From Pararhizobium qamdonense (GTDB lineage: Bacteria; Pseudomonadota; Alphaproteobacteria; Rhizobiales; Rhizobiaceae), in NCBI RefSeq assembly GCF_029277445.1, contig NZ_CP119569.1:62001-126000 (forward strand): a stretch of 64,000 nt of DNA, in the 5' to 3' direction. Every line of letters begins with the position of its first letter. Position 1 is the first letter of the stretch. Below the pieces are notes generated by a model. That model searched no databases, was not told where the DNA came from, and saw only the letters and a program-made list of their open reading frames with translations. Below are positions 44,932 to 54,981 of the stretch, piece after piece. Made by a program: the position numbers and the translations under genes.

Positions 44932-45770
44932 GAAAAAAATCGATCATCTTGGTCGGTGGGCCTGACTCTGGAAAGACCAATTACGTGGGCCGCGTTTGGC
45001 TATCTTTGAAGGAACGCAAGAGTTCGCTGAAACGCGCAGGCATGCCCAGCGACATCGAATACATCGAGGCTATTTGCGCGCACATCCTCAAAGGTGAATT
45101 CGCCGGTCGTACCGATCGAAACATGGAGCGAAAGGATTTCTGCGTTCCGGTGCAATTTGGTGAAGGCGACATAACAGAACTCGTCGTTCCAGATTTCACA
45201 GGCGAGTTGTGGCTAAATGCCGTCGTCAACTCGGAACTCCCGCAGGACTGGCTAGATGAAATCGAGAAGGCTGACAGCGCTCTTCTATTCGTGCGCGTCC
45301 TCTCGCCGCAGAACATCCAACCGTTAGATTGGGTTACGGCGCGCGAAGTATTGCGGCTGACAGGAAATAACGATGACGATCACAAGCTTCCTACACAAGT
45401 TGTCTTATGCGAGTTGCTAAGGCTTCTGGAAGATCGACTGGGATCTCAAAATCCCGAAGTGCGACCAAGAATTGCCGTGCTAGTCACGGCCTGGGACCTA
45501 CTCGATCCTGCCGCGAGAGCTGCTGGCCCGATGCAATTCTTAAGGCGTCAGTTTCCACTGTTTTGGGGAGCGTTAGGGGATCTCGTGAGAGCTGATGTCG
45601 GTGTTTACGGCGTCAGCATCGTCGATGGCGATCCGGAGAGAGATCAGGCTTTCAAGGACAAGATTCTGGCATCTAATCTAGCAGATGCGGGTTCCATCAC
45701 ATTCGAGAGCACTACGGGCGTGGAGGTCAACCACGATGTTACCCTGCCTATCTCTTGGGCGATTAGTTGA
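44928..45770 (+). CDS. Double-GTPase-type GTPase (DO-GTPase1-like)
   Basis: A 280-residue GTPase that begins almost directly with its P-loop (IILVGGPDSGKT, residues about 6-17). The switch-II-like motif is LVVPDFTGELW near residue 87, and the guanine-binding strand reads LVTAWDLLDP, with T-A-W-D in the place of NKxD. The ATG at 44928 overlaps the previous stop by 4 bases and has a GGAGG box. It pairs with the preceding GTPase and likely forms a heteromeric NTP-dependent switch. Confidence 0.82.
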   Translation: MRKKSIILVGGPDSGKTNYVGRVWLSLKERKSSLKRAGMPSDIEYIEAICAHILKGEFAGRTDRNMERKDFCVPVQFGEGDITELVVPDFTGELWLNAVVNSELPQDWLDEIEKADSALLFVRVLSPQNIQPLDWVTAREVLRLTGNNDDDHKLPTQVVLCELLRLLEDRLGSQNPEVRPRIAVLVTAWDLLDPAARAAGPMQFLRRQFPLFWGALGDLVRADVGVYGVSIVDGDPERDQAFKDKILASNLADAGSITFESTTGVEVNHDVTLPISWAIS

Positions 45771-48367
45771 TGGGAACAATGCGTCTTGAGCAGCAGCTAC
45801 ATGGATACAGGCAGGGGCACGAACTACTCTCGACCTCCATTAAGTTGAGCAAGAATGATCAGAATTCGATTGACCGACTCTCGGACGTTGCGGGTCCTCT
45901 CAGGCCTGGGCAGAAATTTGAACCGTATTTAACCTTCTACCCTCTCCCCTCAGGCGAGCATTATGTCGTCGCGAGAACTTGGCAGGACTTTGATGCGCCT
46001 CGCGCCGGCTGCGTGAGAACGCGTAGCGCCGTCCTTCCGATGGAGGAATGGGTAAAAGGCATAGACGTGATGGAACTGGCGTCGAAGCTTTCTTTCGAAG
46101 GTCCTGTTTCCCCAGCCACGACCTTCAGTCTTGTAAATGAAAAGTCTACTCTGCCTATGGTAGAGCCGTCTCAAACTATTGAACTTATAGAAGCTATTTT
46201 TCTAGAAGAGCGTAAACCGGTAGTCGTTTTCGATGCTTTTTCGCCAGAAGCGATCACCGTCAGGCTCTTTATAGCTTTTTGGCCTTCGTTCAGACGTCAG
46301 TTCGCGGCTACAACGTTTGCGCTATCTCCAAGATCCATTGGTGGCCGCAACTTCGATCTTATTTTCTCTTCGAGAGACGCCCGCTCGCGCTTCTCCGATT
46401 GGGATGGCCGTAAGATCGATGTCAGGAAGGAGACAAATCCGCGGCACCGTTGGTCAATTCAAATTGCCGAACGGGTATTCGGAGCTGAATGGCCGTCCTT
46501 GCTGAAGGAGGATACGCTAGGCGAGCTAAGCTCTGGTGGCGGCGAGGCTGACTTCAGAATCTCGCTACTATGGAACGAACTTCATACCAAGCTGCAGCAC
46601 TCTCCTAACGCAGTGCTTGGCTTGCTCGATATCGCAAACAGTCGTGCGAAGCGTAGTCTCGATGCAATTCGGACGCTCGAACCTGCATTGGCAGATGCCG
46701 CCAAGAGAGCTGTCGTTCAGCTTTCTCCCAGCGACGCCTGGCGCTTTCTCTATGCCCTGACCGAAAAGCTGCGCGAGATTCGCCTTAATTTGTCGGCCGC
46801 AAAGGTCATTAGGGCAGCCGCGATAAAGTTGGCAGAGAGAAGCCCCGAAGAGGCTTTGGCGAACGTACCTATAGTTTCATCGGGAAAAGGTAAGCAACTT
46901 CTCTTGGGAGCAATAGGTGAAGGCTTATCTAATTTTGGCCTTCCCGAATTGGTGGAAACTCTCGGGATGTTACCACCGAGCGAACTGCTGCTTCTGCTGA
47001 TTAATAACGGCTCCTTCGCCGAGGCGACCTTGCAAAGCATGCCGCAGTTTGCGGAACAGCTCGCCTCTGAGATTGAATACTCATCAGCGGCGGTGCAAGA
47101 TAGAGCACGCCGAACTCTTTTGCGCCACCTCGTCCGAGATGAAGATGCGCCACTCGCAAGGGCGATTTTTCCTTTACTTGATGAACAAGATCTCGTGAAT
47201 GAAGCTAAATGGCTCGCGAAAATAAACGGTTACGCCTCCCAAGAGATCGGTCGTGTACTTATCGATCGTGCCGCCCAGCTCGGACAGGTTGCGGTTCTGA
47301 GGGACATTGCCTCCCATGTTAGTTCGGGACCTGGTGCAGACTTCCTATTATCAGGCCTCGTTGGTCCGTCAGAGGAAGGTCTAACCTGGCTCATTAGTAA
47401 GCATGATTTATCGGACGAAAGGAAATCGCATCTGATTTCGCGCATTTTGTCTGAGGTCAGCCCGGACCGTATCCGATCGATTGCGGCCTATGATGTCGCA
47501 ACTGATTTGTTGACGCTCCTTGCCGTGGATCCTGCTTCGAACATTGAGTTGATAGATGCTTTCCTCCGTGAGGTGAAACAAAACAGCGAAGCTGTCGTGC
47601 GGACTCTTCTCAACATCCTTCCGCATGCAACTGGCGAAAGTCAAACGAGGCTTTCTAGAAGGGCTATTGAAGCCTTGCTGGCGCAAGAATGGCCAGACCG
47701 TCAGTCCATCATTGAAACATTGCTCGCTCAGCTCGGCCACAAGATTGATATCTCGAGCATCATTCGCGTCGGGCTTTCGAAGGCAGTTCCCGGAACTATC
47801 GCAGCCGCGAATATCAGTGTCTTCAACAGCTCGCCCGAAGATACAAGAGTTCGCTTTCTTAAGAACGTTGAGGATTTCGGTAGAGCTCTGACTGCTCGAG
47901 GCGCGATTGATTATGGCTACGGCGGAGCGGAAGCTGCCGCGGCACTTCTGTGGGATGCATCGAGAGTTAACCCCGCTGGTTTCGTCAAGGCCAGCAGCTC
48001 GCTGCTCCCCTTTGTCATGAAGTCTATCAGAGAACCTGCTGGCCCGCTCATCGCAGCAGTCTTTCCGCCGGTATACCACGAGCTGAAGAAGGCAGACGAA
48101 GCACCGGACTTCTTACGATTTTTTCTGTTCGTGGATTGGGATAAGTGCAAAGTTGCCCGTCACGATCTAGTCGATCAGTTCCTTGTTTCCGATTGGCGCG
48201 GAACGGATATTGCATTGGCCGCATCCCGTGCTGGCGATGCTGTGAGGATACTCCGGCGGATCGACAAACTGGGCGGATCGGCGGTTATCGAGACGATTGC
48301 GGAAAATATTTCCAGTATTCCTGAGCCGTGGCGCTCGGATATCGGGCAGGCAATCAAGGGCATCTAA
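45770..48367 (+). CDS. GAP1-like GTPase-associated protein
   Basis: An 865-residue protein. Its N-terminus (QQLHGYRQGHELL, then YPLPSGEHYVVARTWQDF and APRAGCVRTRS) is the signature of the GTPase-associated protein 1 N-terminal domain. From about residue 270 it is a long helical array with repeat-like spacing to the end, consistent with a solenoid scaffold. It lacks obvious catalytic residues. The start overlaps the previous stop by one base; ATGs at 45770 and 45779 are both possible. It closes the operon and probably recognises or is remodelled by the GTPases. Confidence 0.82.
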   Translation: MGTMRLEQQLHGYRQGHELLSTSIKLSKNDQNSIDRLSDVAGPLRPGQKFEPYLTFYPLPSGEHYVVARTWQDFDAPRAGCVRTRSAVLPMEEWVKGIDVMELASKLSFEGPVSPATTFSLVNEKSTLPMVEPSQTIELIEAIFLEERKPVVVFDAFSPEAITVRLFIAFWPSFRRQFAATTFALSPRSIGGRNFDLIFSSRDARSRFSDWDGRKIDVRKETNPRHRWSIQIAERVFGAEWPSLLKEDTLGELSSGGGEADFRISLLWNELHTKLQHSPNAVLGLLDIANSRAKRSLDAIRTLEPALADAAKRAVVQLSPSDAWRFLYALTEKLREIRLNLSAAKVIRAAAIKLAERSPEEALANVPIVSSGKGKQLLLGAIGEGLSNFGLPELVETLGMLPPSELLLLLINNGSFAEATLQSMPQFAEQLASEIEYSSAAVQDRARRTLLRHLVRDEDAPLARAIFPLLDEQDLVNEAKWLAKINGYASQEIGRVLIDRAAQLGQVAVLRDIASHVSSGPGADFLLSGLVGPSEEGLTWLISKHDLSDERKSHLISRILSEVSPDRIRSIAAYDVATDLLTLLAVDPASNIELIDAFLREVKQNSEAVVRTLLNILPHATGESQTRLSRRAIEALLAQEWPDRQSIIETLLAQLGHKIDISSIIRVGLSKAVPGTIAAANISVFNSSPEDTRVRFLKNVEDFGRALTARGAIDYGYGGAEAAAALLWDASRVNPAGFVKASSSLLPFVMKSIREPAGPLIAAVFPPVYHELKKADEAPDFLRFFLFVDWDKCKVARHDLVDQFLVSDWRGTDIALAASRAGDAVRILRRIDKLGGSAVIETIAENISSIPEPWRSDIGQAIKGI

Positions 48368-48772
48368 TGGCAATTTTTCACAATTTCTAACGTACCCGCT
48401 GCTCAGCTCCCATGATCACATTTCTACGATCGAATCTCATCTGCGGGTCAGAACAAGGTTAGTGCGAAATCGTACGCTAGCCGAATTTGTGCATAATTTC
48501 AGTAGTTTGCGCCTTGTGCTGAATATAACGTTCTAGGCGGAAATGCTATTTACGGCCAAGTTTTGGGAACGAGTATCGATCTCGATCAATGCGCGAGCTC
48601 GGCGTGCAGATTGAGAGCAACCGTATAGCTGAAAATTTCATTCGGACACTGGAGAACGCCAAACTTGCTTAGCGTATCCGAATAGCTCTCTGATGTCTGC
48701 TGTCGCACCGGCAAAAGCCCGCGCACGCCCCAATCAATCACACTCGAACACGCGGGAAGTCAGTCGGTGTGT
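48368..48772. other. Intergenic gap between convergent island genes
   Basis: About 400 bases between the GAP1 stop and the stop of the giant minus-strand gene. No recognisable gene and no strong terminator hairpin were found. Composition is more AT-rich than the neighbours at its left end. Confidence 0.5.
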
Positions 48773-51700
48773 CTAGCGCGCTTTCAATTGAAGAAGAGCG
48801 GGAAAGATCGCCTCGGCGGCTGTCGCTATGTCGACATGGTGCGATATGCCATCTAGGCAATTGATCGCGGCTTTTAACGTGGCCGGCCACGCGTCGGCAA
48901 TGGCGACAATATTCTTGGCAAGCAAATTGCAGATCTCCATTAGCGGACGCCTGTTGGTAGCTGAAAAAACGTAGACTGCGTTAAACAACGCGACAGCCGC
49001 CTTGCTGGACTCGTTGTCTTCATTCAAACCCACGCGGGCGCGCGCCCATTTCCGCGCACAGTATTCGGCAAGGCCTGCAAGCCAGCTCTCGAACCCGGAG
49101 AGATCGTGCAGTCGTGCAAAGACCCGAGCAAGCGCGTCCGTAACGGCGAGGAAGACATGATCATCGAGCACTGGTGATCGTTCCATCGTTGCCTTGAGAC
49201 GCTCGCGCAACAAGTTTAGAGGCTCGGCGCTTACGCGATCAAGGTCAACGATGACCAGGACGAGGGAGGCAAGGAAACCGGCCTCCGCTTCCTTGCTCTC
49301 TTCAAGAATACTGGCCAGGAGCGCATTTTGGTCGCGGTGGCGCAAGGGGTGATCAAGGCCCATCCACCCGGCAGTCATCATCGCGGGGATCGGATCGACC
49401 GAAATCCAGAATGGGGCATCTAGCGCTTCAGGCGTTGCGACCATCACCTCTGGCAGTGGCGTCCAGTGCTTTTCTCCGGCCTGCCCGATCATCGTCTTCA
49501 GCCATTCCGGGACCGAAATTCCCGCAGACAGCAGAGTTGATACCGCCTTTGCAAGAAGAAGATGACCTGTCAGCTGAATGGAGCTTTGGCGCAAGCAGTC
49601 GTCCCAGATTTCCTCGTGCTTGAAGTCGAATATCATCGGCCGTGTGCGCGCCGACAGCCATCGTCCAAATTCGTGAGGATCGATCCCCGATCCAGCCACA
49701 ACGCGCGCCAGCTGATCGGCATGCAGCCAGACGAGGCAGAACGCGAGTTCGGCCGGGAGCGCCCGCCAAGCGGGGTCCTTTGTCGCCTGCCGCGCGCTAT
49801 GTCGCAGCAAACGCACGACGAGCTTGGCGTGGCTCAGCGAAAGGCCCCAGTCAAGGCCGGGTTCGTCGTCGCGGATCGGTTTCCCGGCTGATGCCGATGC
49901 AAGCAGCCAGACAAGCGACGTATTGATCGATTCCCACCGTGGCGCCCAGGTACCTTGTCCTGCTTGCGAGACCGCAGCCTCGAATTCCAGAAGAAGTTTG
50001 CGCTCGAACCTGTAGGGGATAGCCGACACACGGTAGATCGCCTGCTCGATGCCCACAGCTGGGCGAAGCGCTTCGATGGACGCCGAGACAAGGTCAGAAG
50101 CCGAACCCCGAAATTCCCTTGAAACGCCGAGATAATCGAAAAGATAGTCTGGTGATGGAAGGTCGAAATCGGCAAGCTCGACCGAACCGGTCTTTGACAA
50201 CCGTTCCCACAACAGCTGCTTTGTCCGTCGAAAGTCAGATCTCAGCCGTCCATGAAAATTGTCGACGCGAAACTCGACGTTCTCGTTGCTTGCAAGATCG
50301 TCCAGATAGGCCGACGTGATCGGTCGTCCGACGGGTCCCTCTTCCCCGATTGTCTGCAGCAATTTCGCGCGAACGGCCTTGTCGGGATGAGCCAGCCCCA
50401 TTGTGCTTGGGTGGATCGGGAGGCGACGCCGCCCGATGACGAGCGTACCGGTTGGCAAGCCCTGGGCATCCGTGCCCAATTCGAGCTTCGCCTTCCTGCG
50501 TGAATTATGCAGGGCGAGGTCACAGCGCGTGAGCCCTTCCGTAACACAACGCTGCAGTGTTTCTTCCAGAACTTTGACGCTGAGCTGCAGGTCGCCATCA
50601 ACCGTCAGCAACATCACCATGACGATCGATAGCTTCTGTTTCAGGTCGCCCCGGCTGGTGATCCGTTCTTCCCAGTCATCTGGCAACAAATCCAGAAAAC
50701 GGCGGGCCGATAGCGTCATCTGCATCTTGAGCGCCTGCGCGACGTCGATTTCTAGTCCTTCGGGGATCTCGACCAGATGCGACAGCATCGAGGCGACCGT
50801 GTCCGCTGTCAGGTCAGCGGTTTCGGGATCTGCTTTTGCAAGCGGGCTCATGACCGAATTTATGGTCCAGTTGATCAGCCCGGCATAGCGCTCTTTTTTA
50901 AGCTTTCGACGGTCGAGACTGGTGTGAACCGGCACCATCAGCATCTGTGCGGCATTCAAGGCTGCAACTGATCGTCTTCCATCGGGGTCAGGAGCTCCGA
51001 GCGGCGAAGGCAGGTGCGTAAGGCGCAGGTTTGACCAGACCCAGGTCGAGCGCGCATTCAGTTCATCGTCGGAACCCTTGCCGTCTAACCACAACCGCTT
51101 GATGAGCTTGCTGGAGAGCGAAGACAGATCGATCGTTCGGCGCACTTCCCCGATGATGCGACCTTGCTTATCCGCCTGATGGCTCTGATCAACATAGCTA
51201 AGATGCTGGAGCTCGTTGGCAAACCAACGCCGCAAATCGCCAAGCGGCCCATTTTCCACAATTGCGCCGTCAACAACTGGCGCTGCCTCGACGATTGTCG
51301 CGATCTCTTCGTTATCGATCGGAAGGCAAAGGTAGCCCCATTGACGAAGCGACGTCCGAATACGGGCGTAGCTCGGCTTATCGAGAAGGCCTCGTTCGTG
51401 CAGGACCGCCAAAACTTCCGGCAGCGTAAAAAGGTGTTTGATAGGCTGCCTAGAGATTGTCCGATCTTCGATCCACAGAAAGTCGTCAAATGTGGCATGG
51501 TCTTTTGGCAAGACTTCCACCAGGCAACGTGCATGCGACGGAAGCATGCCCGACCGCTCGTCCTCTCGAGCCGATCTGTCCGGCGCAATCGTCGTCCATT
51601 TTGAAGTGGCAAGTCTGGTGGCGACAACCTTCGTCAGGCTACGCAGCTTCGACTTGATCTCCTCTTCGTCCTCAGCGAAATCCAGCTGCCTCAGCATATG

Positions 51701-54700
51701 ATCGACTGTTCGTCGTTCGGTCATCAATAAGATGGATCTGGCAAGCGGTTCCAGCAGGCCCGCCTGAGCGAAGGCGGTGATGGCATCTTGACCAAGAGCG
51801 AGTTCTGCAATCTGCTGGCGAGGTGTCTCGGGTGAGATTTCGAGCTGCGCGGACATGCTCTCAAGCTGTGAGCGGTCGATATGGCCGGTTTGGAAGGCCC
51901 GATCGAGGATATAAGCAACGCGGTGCAAGTCGTCGCCCTCGACCCCTCCCCTGACGACCGACAACTCCGGAACGCCTGCGGGTATCGTTTTGCGAATAGC
52001 GACCGAGCTGTCGCCGCGCGCAACGGCTCTGATGCCTTCGGCTATAACCTTTGATACGTCGTGGAATTGGGTCTCCAGCAGAACCAGGGCTTCCGGAAGA
52101 GATGCCGGAACCTGGATCGAGAATACGTCGTCCAGCGCGTCAATAATGCCCACCCTGTGGGCAATCAGCAGCCCGCTGAGGTCGAGGCGTAAGGTCGGGC
52201 GCTCGCCGGCTGGGATGCGCACGTCCGGCCGTTCGGCGCCCGATCGTAACATCATCGGGATGGGGTTTCCGGCGCGGTGACGGCGTGCCGTTTTGCTGGC
52301 GAGGAAAAGCGATACAAAATCCTTGCCGTCATTTCGCATGGCAGCGACCGCAGGGATCGTCCCATGTAGCCATTGGTCAAGCAGTGCCCGATATCCGTTT
52401 GCCTGTTCCTCGAGCATCGCCAGAAGCTCTTCAACAGTGTCAAAGCTTCTGAAGTTGGCCTTCTTTTCAGGATCGGTGACGAGTTTGCGGATCATCTCCT
52501 GTTGCAGGGATGCGATACCGAGGTTGCTCGCAAGCTCAAGGACCACATTTTCAAGGTCGGTTGGCACATCGTAGCTGCCAAGACCCTCCAGCGCGCGACG
52601 TGCAACATCGGGCGCATAGCTTTGCAAGGCAATCGCGAGCTGAACTGCTTTGCGTTTGTCGATGATGCCGTTGTCCAGGGCAAGCTCAGCCTGCTCCTTG
52701 ACCCGATCGAGCGCGCCGATCCGCAGATAGGCTTCGAGCAGCTCCTCGCGCAATTCCGGGTCTTCCCGGTCTCGAAGCTGTTCTTGAATATCGTCTATGA
52801 GGGCATGGTGATTGCCAAGCGCCTTCCAAGCACGGATCCGGACATAGGAAAGCCGGCGCGTATTATCCATCCCTTGTGCCAGTGCCTGATCGAGGATCTC
52901 GATGGACGCTCTCGCATCGTCGCTGTTGAGCGCTGCCACCGCCGCAAGCTCGATAGCACGTGCGGATAGTATTTTTGAGAGCGCTGGACGAAGCTGATCG
53001 ACAAGGTCGAAGGCACCTCGGGACGCAAGGAAATCGGCACCGGCGAGGAGGTTTTCGACTTCTGAAAGATGGCTTGAGAGGTAGCCATAGACCGATGCGG
53101 CATTATCGGTGGCAAGACTGTCACGAAGGCTTTGAGCAAAGAACGCGGACCCGCCGGTGCCCCCGTCTGCTCCGAACTGTTGGCGCCACGCATCGAAGAA
53201 GGCAGTTGCTTCAGGAAAGATCGCAGCGAATTTGTCGATCTGAGCAATGCCCTTGTCCGGGCTCGCCCGTCCTGCTGCCATCATGGCGAGAACGACGACA
53301 TGGCTCGGCGTGCCCTTGCCAGTGCGTATGGCATCGGCGAAGGACTTTCTGATCCGACCATGCTTCAGCGGCAGGCCGTGCAGAAGGCTCCAGGCGATGA
53401 TCGAAGGGTCGACATCGGGCTTGGCAAGCAGGGAGCGCGCGTATTGTCGGCCCCGATCTCGGGTGTCCTCGTTGAGCAGAAGTACTGCAAGGCGCCAAGC
53501 CTCAACGTCTCGCTTGAAATCGCCCTCGACAGTCTCATGCAGACGGGCAAAATCTTCCGCCGCCTGGAGAAGCAGGTTTCGGGCGTCCGGCGTCGATAGG
53601 ACGAGCGAGCGCCCGATCGGGTTCGGCACGCTGCCGAACTGAGGCGATGCGCCATCGACGAGTGCGCACGCCATGCGCACCACCCCGCGGGCAAACAGCG
53701 CCATCGCGGAATCAGGCTCCTTGGCCGTGGCCGAGCCGACGAGATTAAGCGCCTCGGCGCGTTTCCCGCCATTCAACAGGGTTGCAACGGCTCGCAGGCG
53801 GAGTACCTCGGAGCTGGCATCATCGCCTGTCAATGGCGCAAGTACGTCAAGCGCGTCTTGGGCCCGACCCTCTTCGATGAGGAGCGCGCCAACCAATTCC
53901 CGCTCACGTCTGTTTTCCGGCGACGTCAAATAGGACAGTGCTTTGCGCCCGTCGTCACGTGAACGAATAAGAAATGCGCGCGCCACGCGGTCGGGAGGAA
54001 AAGCAAACGCGTCAGCCTCATCGAGGAGGTGTTCCGCGGTCTCGATGTCGCCTTCCCCGAGTACAACCATCGCAACGGCACGCAGGCCCTTGGCTCGTGT
54101 CTCGGCACTAGCGCCATTCCATTTGACGATGTCCGATTGTGCATCAGCCAACCAGTCTTTGACGGCCGATCGCTTCCCCCGTCGCAGCTTGGCAATCGCC
54201 TCTTCGAGATTGCGAGACAGCGCCTCATTCAGAGGTCCCTGGTATGTCGCTTCGATCTGAGCAAAAATGGCTGTTTGAGAGGCCGTTGGGCCAGTTACAC
54301 TGAAAGGCACACTCGTCGCCACCGGCGTCAACGGGTCGCGATCGGCGGATAAAGCCTTGACCCACGCCTCGTTGAAATATCGGTCGATGAGACGCGGGTC
54401 TTTCCTCAAGAGCTCGGAGAGCTCGACCGAGTCCCACAGGCGGAAGCGAATGCCTTGCGCGCGCAGCTGAGCTGCCAATTCGCGAGCAGCGTCGTTCATA
54501 TCGTCATCGTTGGCCTCAACGCTGACAGCGATAATGAATTCCTTAACGCCCTTGCCTTTCCAGTGACCTTCGAGATGTTTGGTGAAATCTTCGATCCAGG
54601 CACGGAATTCCCATGCGGGAATGTGCTTGTAGCACTTGGCAGATACCACGGTCACCGGATTCTGGAGATCGTCGAAGCCCTCGACATCGACGCCGAACTG

Positions 54701-54919
54701 GTCTTGGCCCGTCCGTCGTTTCAAGGCGATGCGGAAGTCAGGATAAGCCTGACGCATGATGTCTCGGCACAGTTCTTCGAACTTCCGGCTGCCGATGTCG
54801 ACAAGGGGAAGGATCGGGTGGCGATGAACCGAAGGTAACGTGATCGTATCCGCCGGAGGGGTATCGTAGCGCCGTGGAGATTGCTCCGCCTTGGCGCGCC
54901 TTTGATGTTGCTTGGTCAT
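48773..54919 (-). CDS. Giant putative defence protein: restriction-endonuclease-like head, helical repeats and PIN-like module
   Basis: A 2048-residue soluble protein. Residues about 40-175 resemble a Mrr/HsdR-type PD-(D/E)xK nuclease: FEELCRDIM (E49), FGVDVEG (D78) and VVSAKCYK (K95, with SAK in the ExK position), with a strand/helix end RLWDSVELSELL. Residues about 200-900 are TPR-like helical repeats (for example AMALFARGVVRMACALV). Near 905-1210 a PIN-like module can be read: PTLRLDLSGLLIAHRVGIID and, 240 residues on, FLWIEDRTISRQ, followed by PEVLAVLHERGLLD. The remaining about 800 residues are helical and unassigned. No Walker A was seen. It stands alone, convergent with the GTPase operon. 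An abortive or nucleic-acid-cutting defence role is inference. Confidence 0.8.
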   Translation of the reverse strand: MTKQHQRRAKAEQSPRRYDTPPADTITLPSVHRHPILPLVDIGSRKFEELCRDIMRQAYPDFRIALKRRTGQDQFGVDVEGFDDLQNPVTVVSAKCYKHIPAWEFRAWIEDFTKHLEGHWKGKGVKEFIIAVSVEANDDDMNDAARELAAQLRAQGIRFRLWDSVELSELLRKDPRLIDRYFNEAWVKALSADRDPLTPVATSVPFSVTGPTASQTAIFAQIEATYQGPLNEALSRNLEEAIAKLRRGKRSAVKDWLADAQSDIVKWNGASAETRAKGLRAVAMVVLGEGDIETAEHLLDEADAFAFPPDRVARAFLIRSRDDGRKALSYLTSPENRRERELVGALLIEEGRAQDALDVLAPLTGDDASSEVLRLRAVATLLNGGKRAEALNLVGSATAKEPDSAMALFARGVVRMACALVDGASPQFGSVPNPIGRSLVLSTPDARNLLLQAAEDFARLHETVEGDFKRDVEAWRLAVLLLNEDTRDRGRQYARSLLAKPDVDPSIIAWSLLHGLPLKHGRIRKSFADAIRTGKGTPSHVVVLAMMAAGRASPDKGIAQIDKFAAIFPEATAFFDAWRQQFGADGGTGGSAFFAQSLRDSLATDNAASVYGYLSSHLSEVENLLAGADFLASRGAFDLVDQLRPALSKILSARAIELAAVAALNSDDARASIEILDQALAQGMDNTRRLSYVRIRAWKALGNHHALIDDIQEQLRDREDPELREELLEAYLRIGALDRVKEQAELALDNGIIDKRKAVQLAIALQSYAPDVARRALEGLGSYDVPTDLENVVLELASNLGIASLQQEMIRKLVTDPEKKANFRSFDTVEELLAMLEEQANGYRALLDQWLHGTIPAVAAMRNDGKDFVSLFLASKTARRHRAGNPIPMMLRSGAERPDVRIPAGERPTLRLDLSGLLIAHRVGIIDALDDVFSIQVPASLPEALVLLETQFHDVSKVIAEGIRAVARGDSSVAIRKTIPAGVPELSVVRGGVEGDDLHRVAYILDRAFQTGHIDRSQLESMSAQLEISPETPRQQIAELALGQDAITAFAQAGLLEPLARSILLMTERRTVDHMLRQLDFAEDEEEIKSKLRSLTKVVATRLATSKWTTIAPDRSAREDERSGMLPSHARCLVEVLPKDHATFDDFLWIEDRTISRQPIKHLFTLPEVLAVLHERGLLDKPSYARIRTSLRQWGYLCLPIDNEEIATIVEAAPVVDGAIVENGPLGDLRRWFANELQHLSYVDQSHQADKQGRIIGEVRRTIDLSSLSSKLIKRLWLDGKGSDDELNARSTWVWSNLRLTHLPSPLGAPDPDGRRSVAALNAAQMLMVPVHTSLDRRKLKKERYAGLINWTINSVMSPLAKADPETADLTADTVASMLSHLVEIPEGLEIDVAQALKMQMTLSARRFLDLLPDDWEERITSRGDLKQKLSIVMVMLLTVDGDLQLSVKVLEETLQRCVTEGLTRCDLALHNSRRKAKLELGTDAQGLPTGTLVIGRRRLPIHPSTMGLAHPDKAVRAKLLQTIGEEGPVGRPITSAYLDDLASNENVEFRVDNFHGRLRSDFRRTKQLLWERLSKTGSVELADFDLPSPDYLFDYLGVSREFRGSASDLVSASIEALRPAVGIEQAIYRVSAIPYRFERKLLLEFEAAVSQAGQGTWAPRWESINTSLVWLLASASAGKPIRDDEPGLDWGLSLSHAKLVVRLLRHSARQATKDPAWRALPAELAFCLVWLHADQLARVVAGSGIDPHEFGRWLSARTRPMIFDFKHEEIWDDCLRQSSIQLTGHLLLAKAVSTLLSAGISVPEWLKTMIGQAGEKHWTPLPEVMVATPEALDAPFWISVDPIPAMMTAGWMGLDHPLRHRDQNALLASILEESKEAEAGFLASLVLVIVDLDRVSAEPLNLLRERLKATMERSPVLDDHVFLAVTDALARVFARLHDLSGFESWLAGLAEYCARKWARARVGLNEDNESSKAAVALFNAVYVFSATNRRPLMEICNLLAKNIVAIADAWPATLKAAINCLDGISHHVDIATAAEAIFPALLQLKAR

Positions 54920-54981
54920 GGCTGTGCTCTGATTCGCGCTATTATCCCACGAGAACAGAGAAGCAACATCTTAGGCGTCGC

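Noticed and set aside
48297..48536. Plus-strand open frame over the GAP1 end
   Set aside because: Mostly overlaps the GAP1 3' end in another frame and has no start signals.
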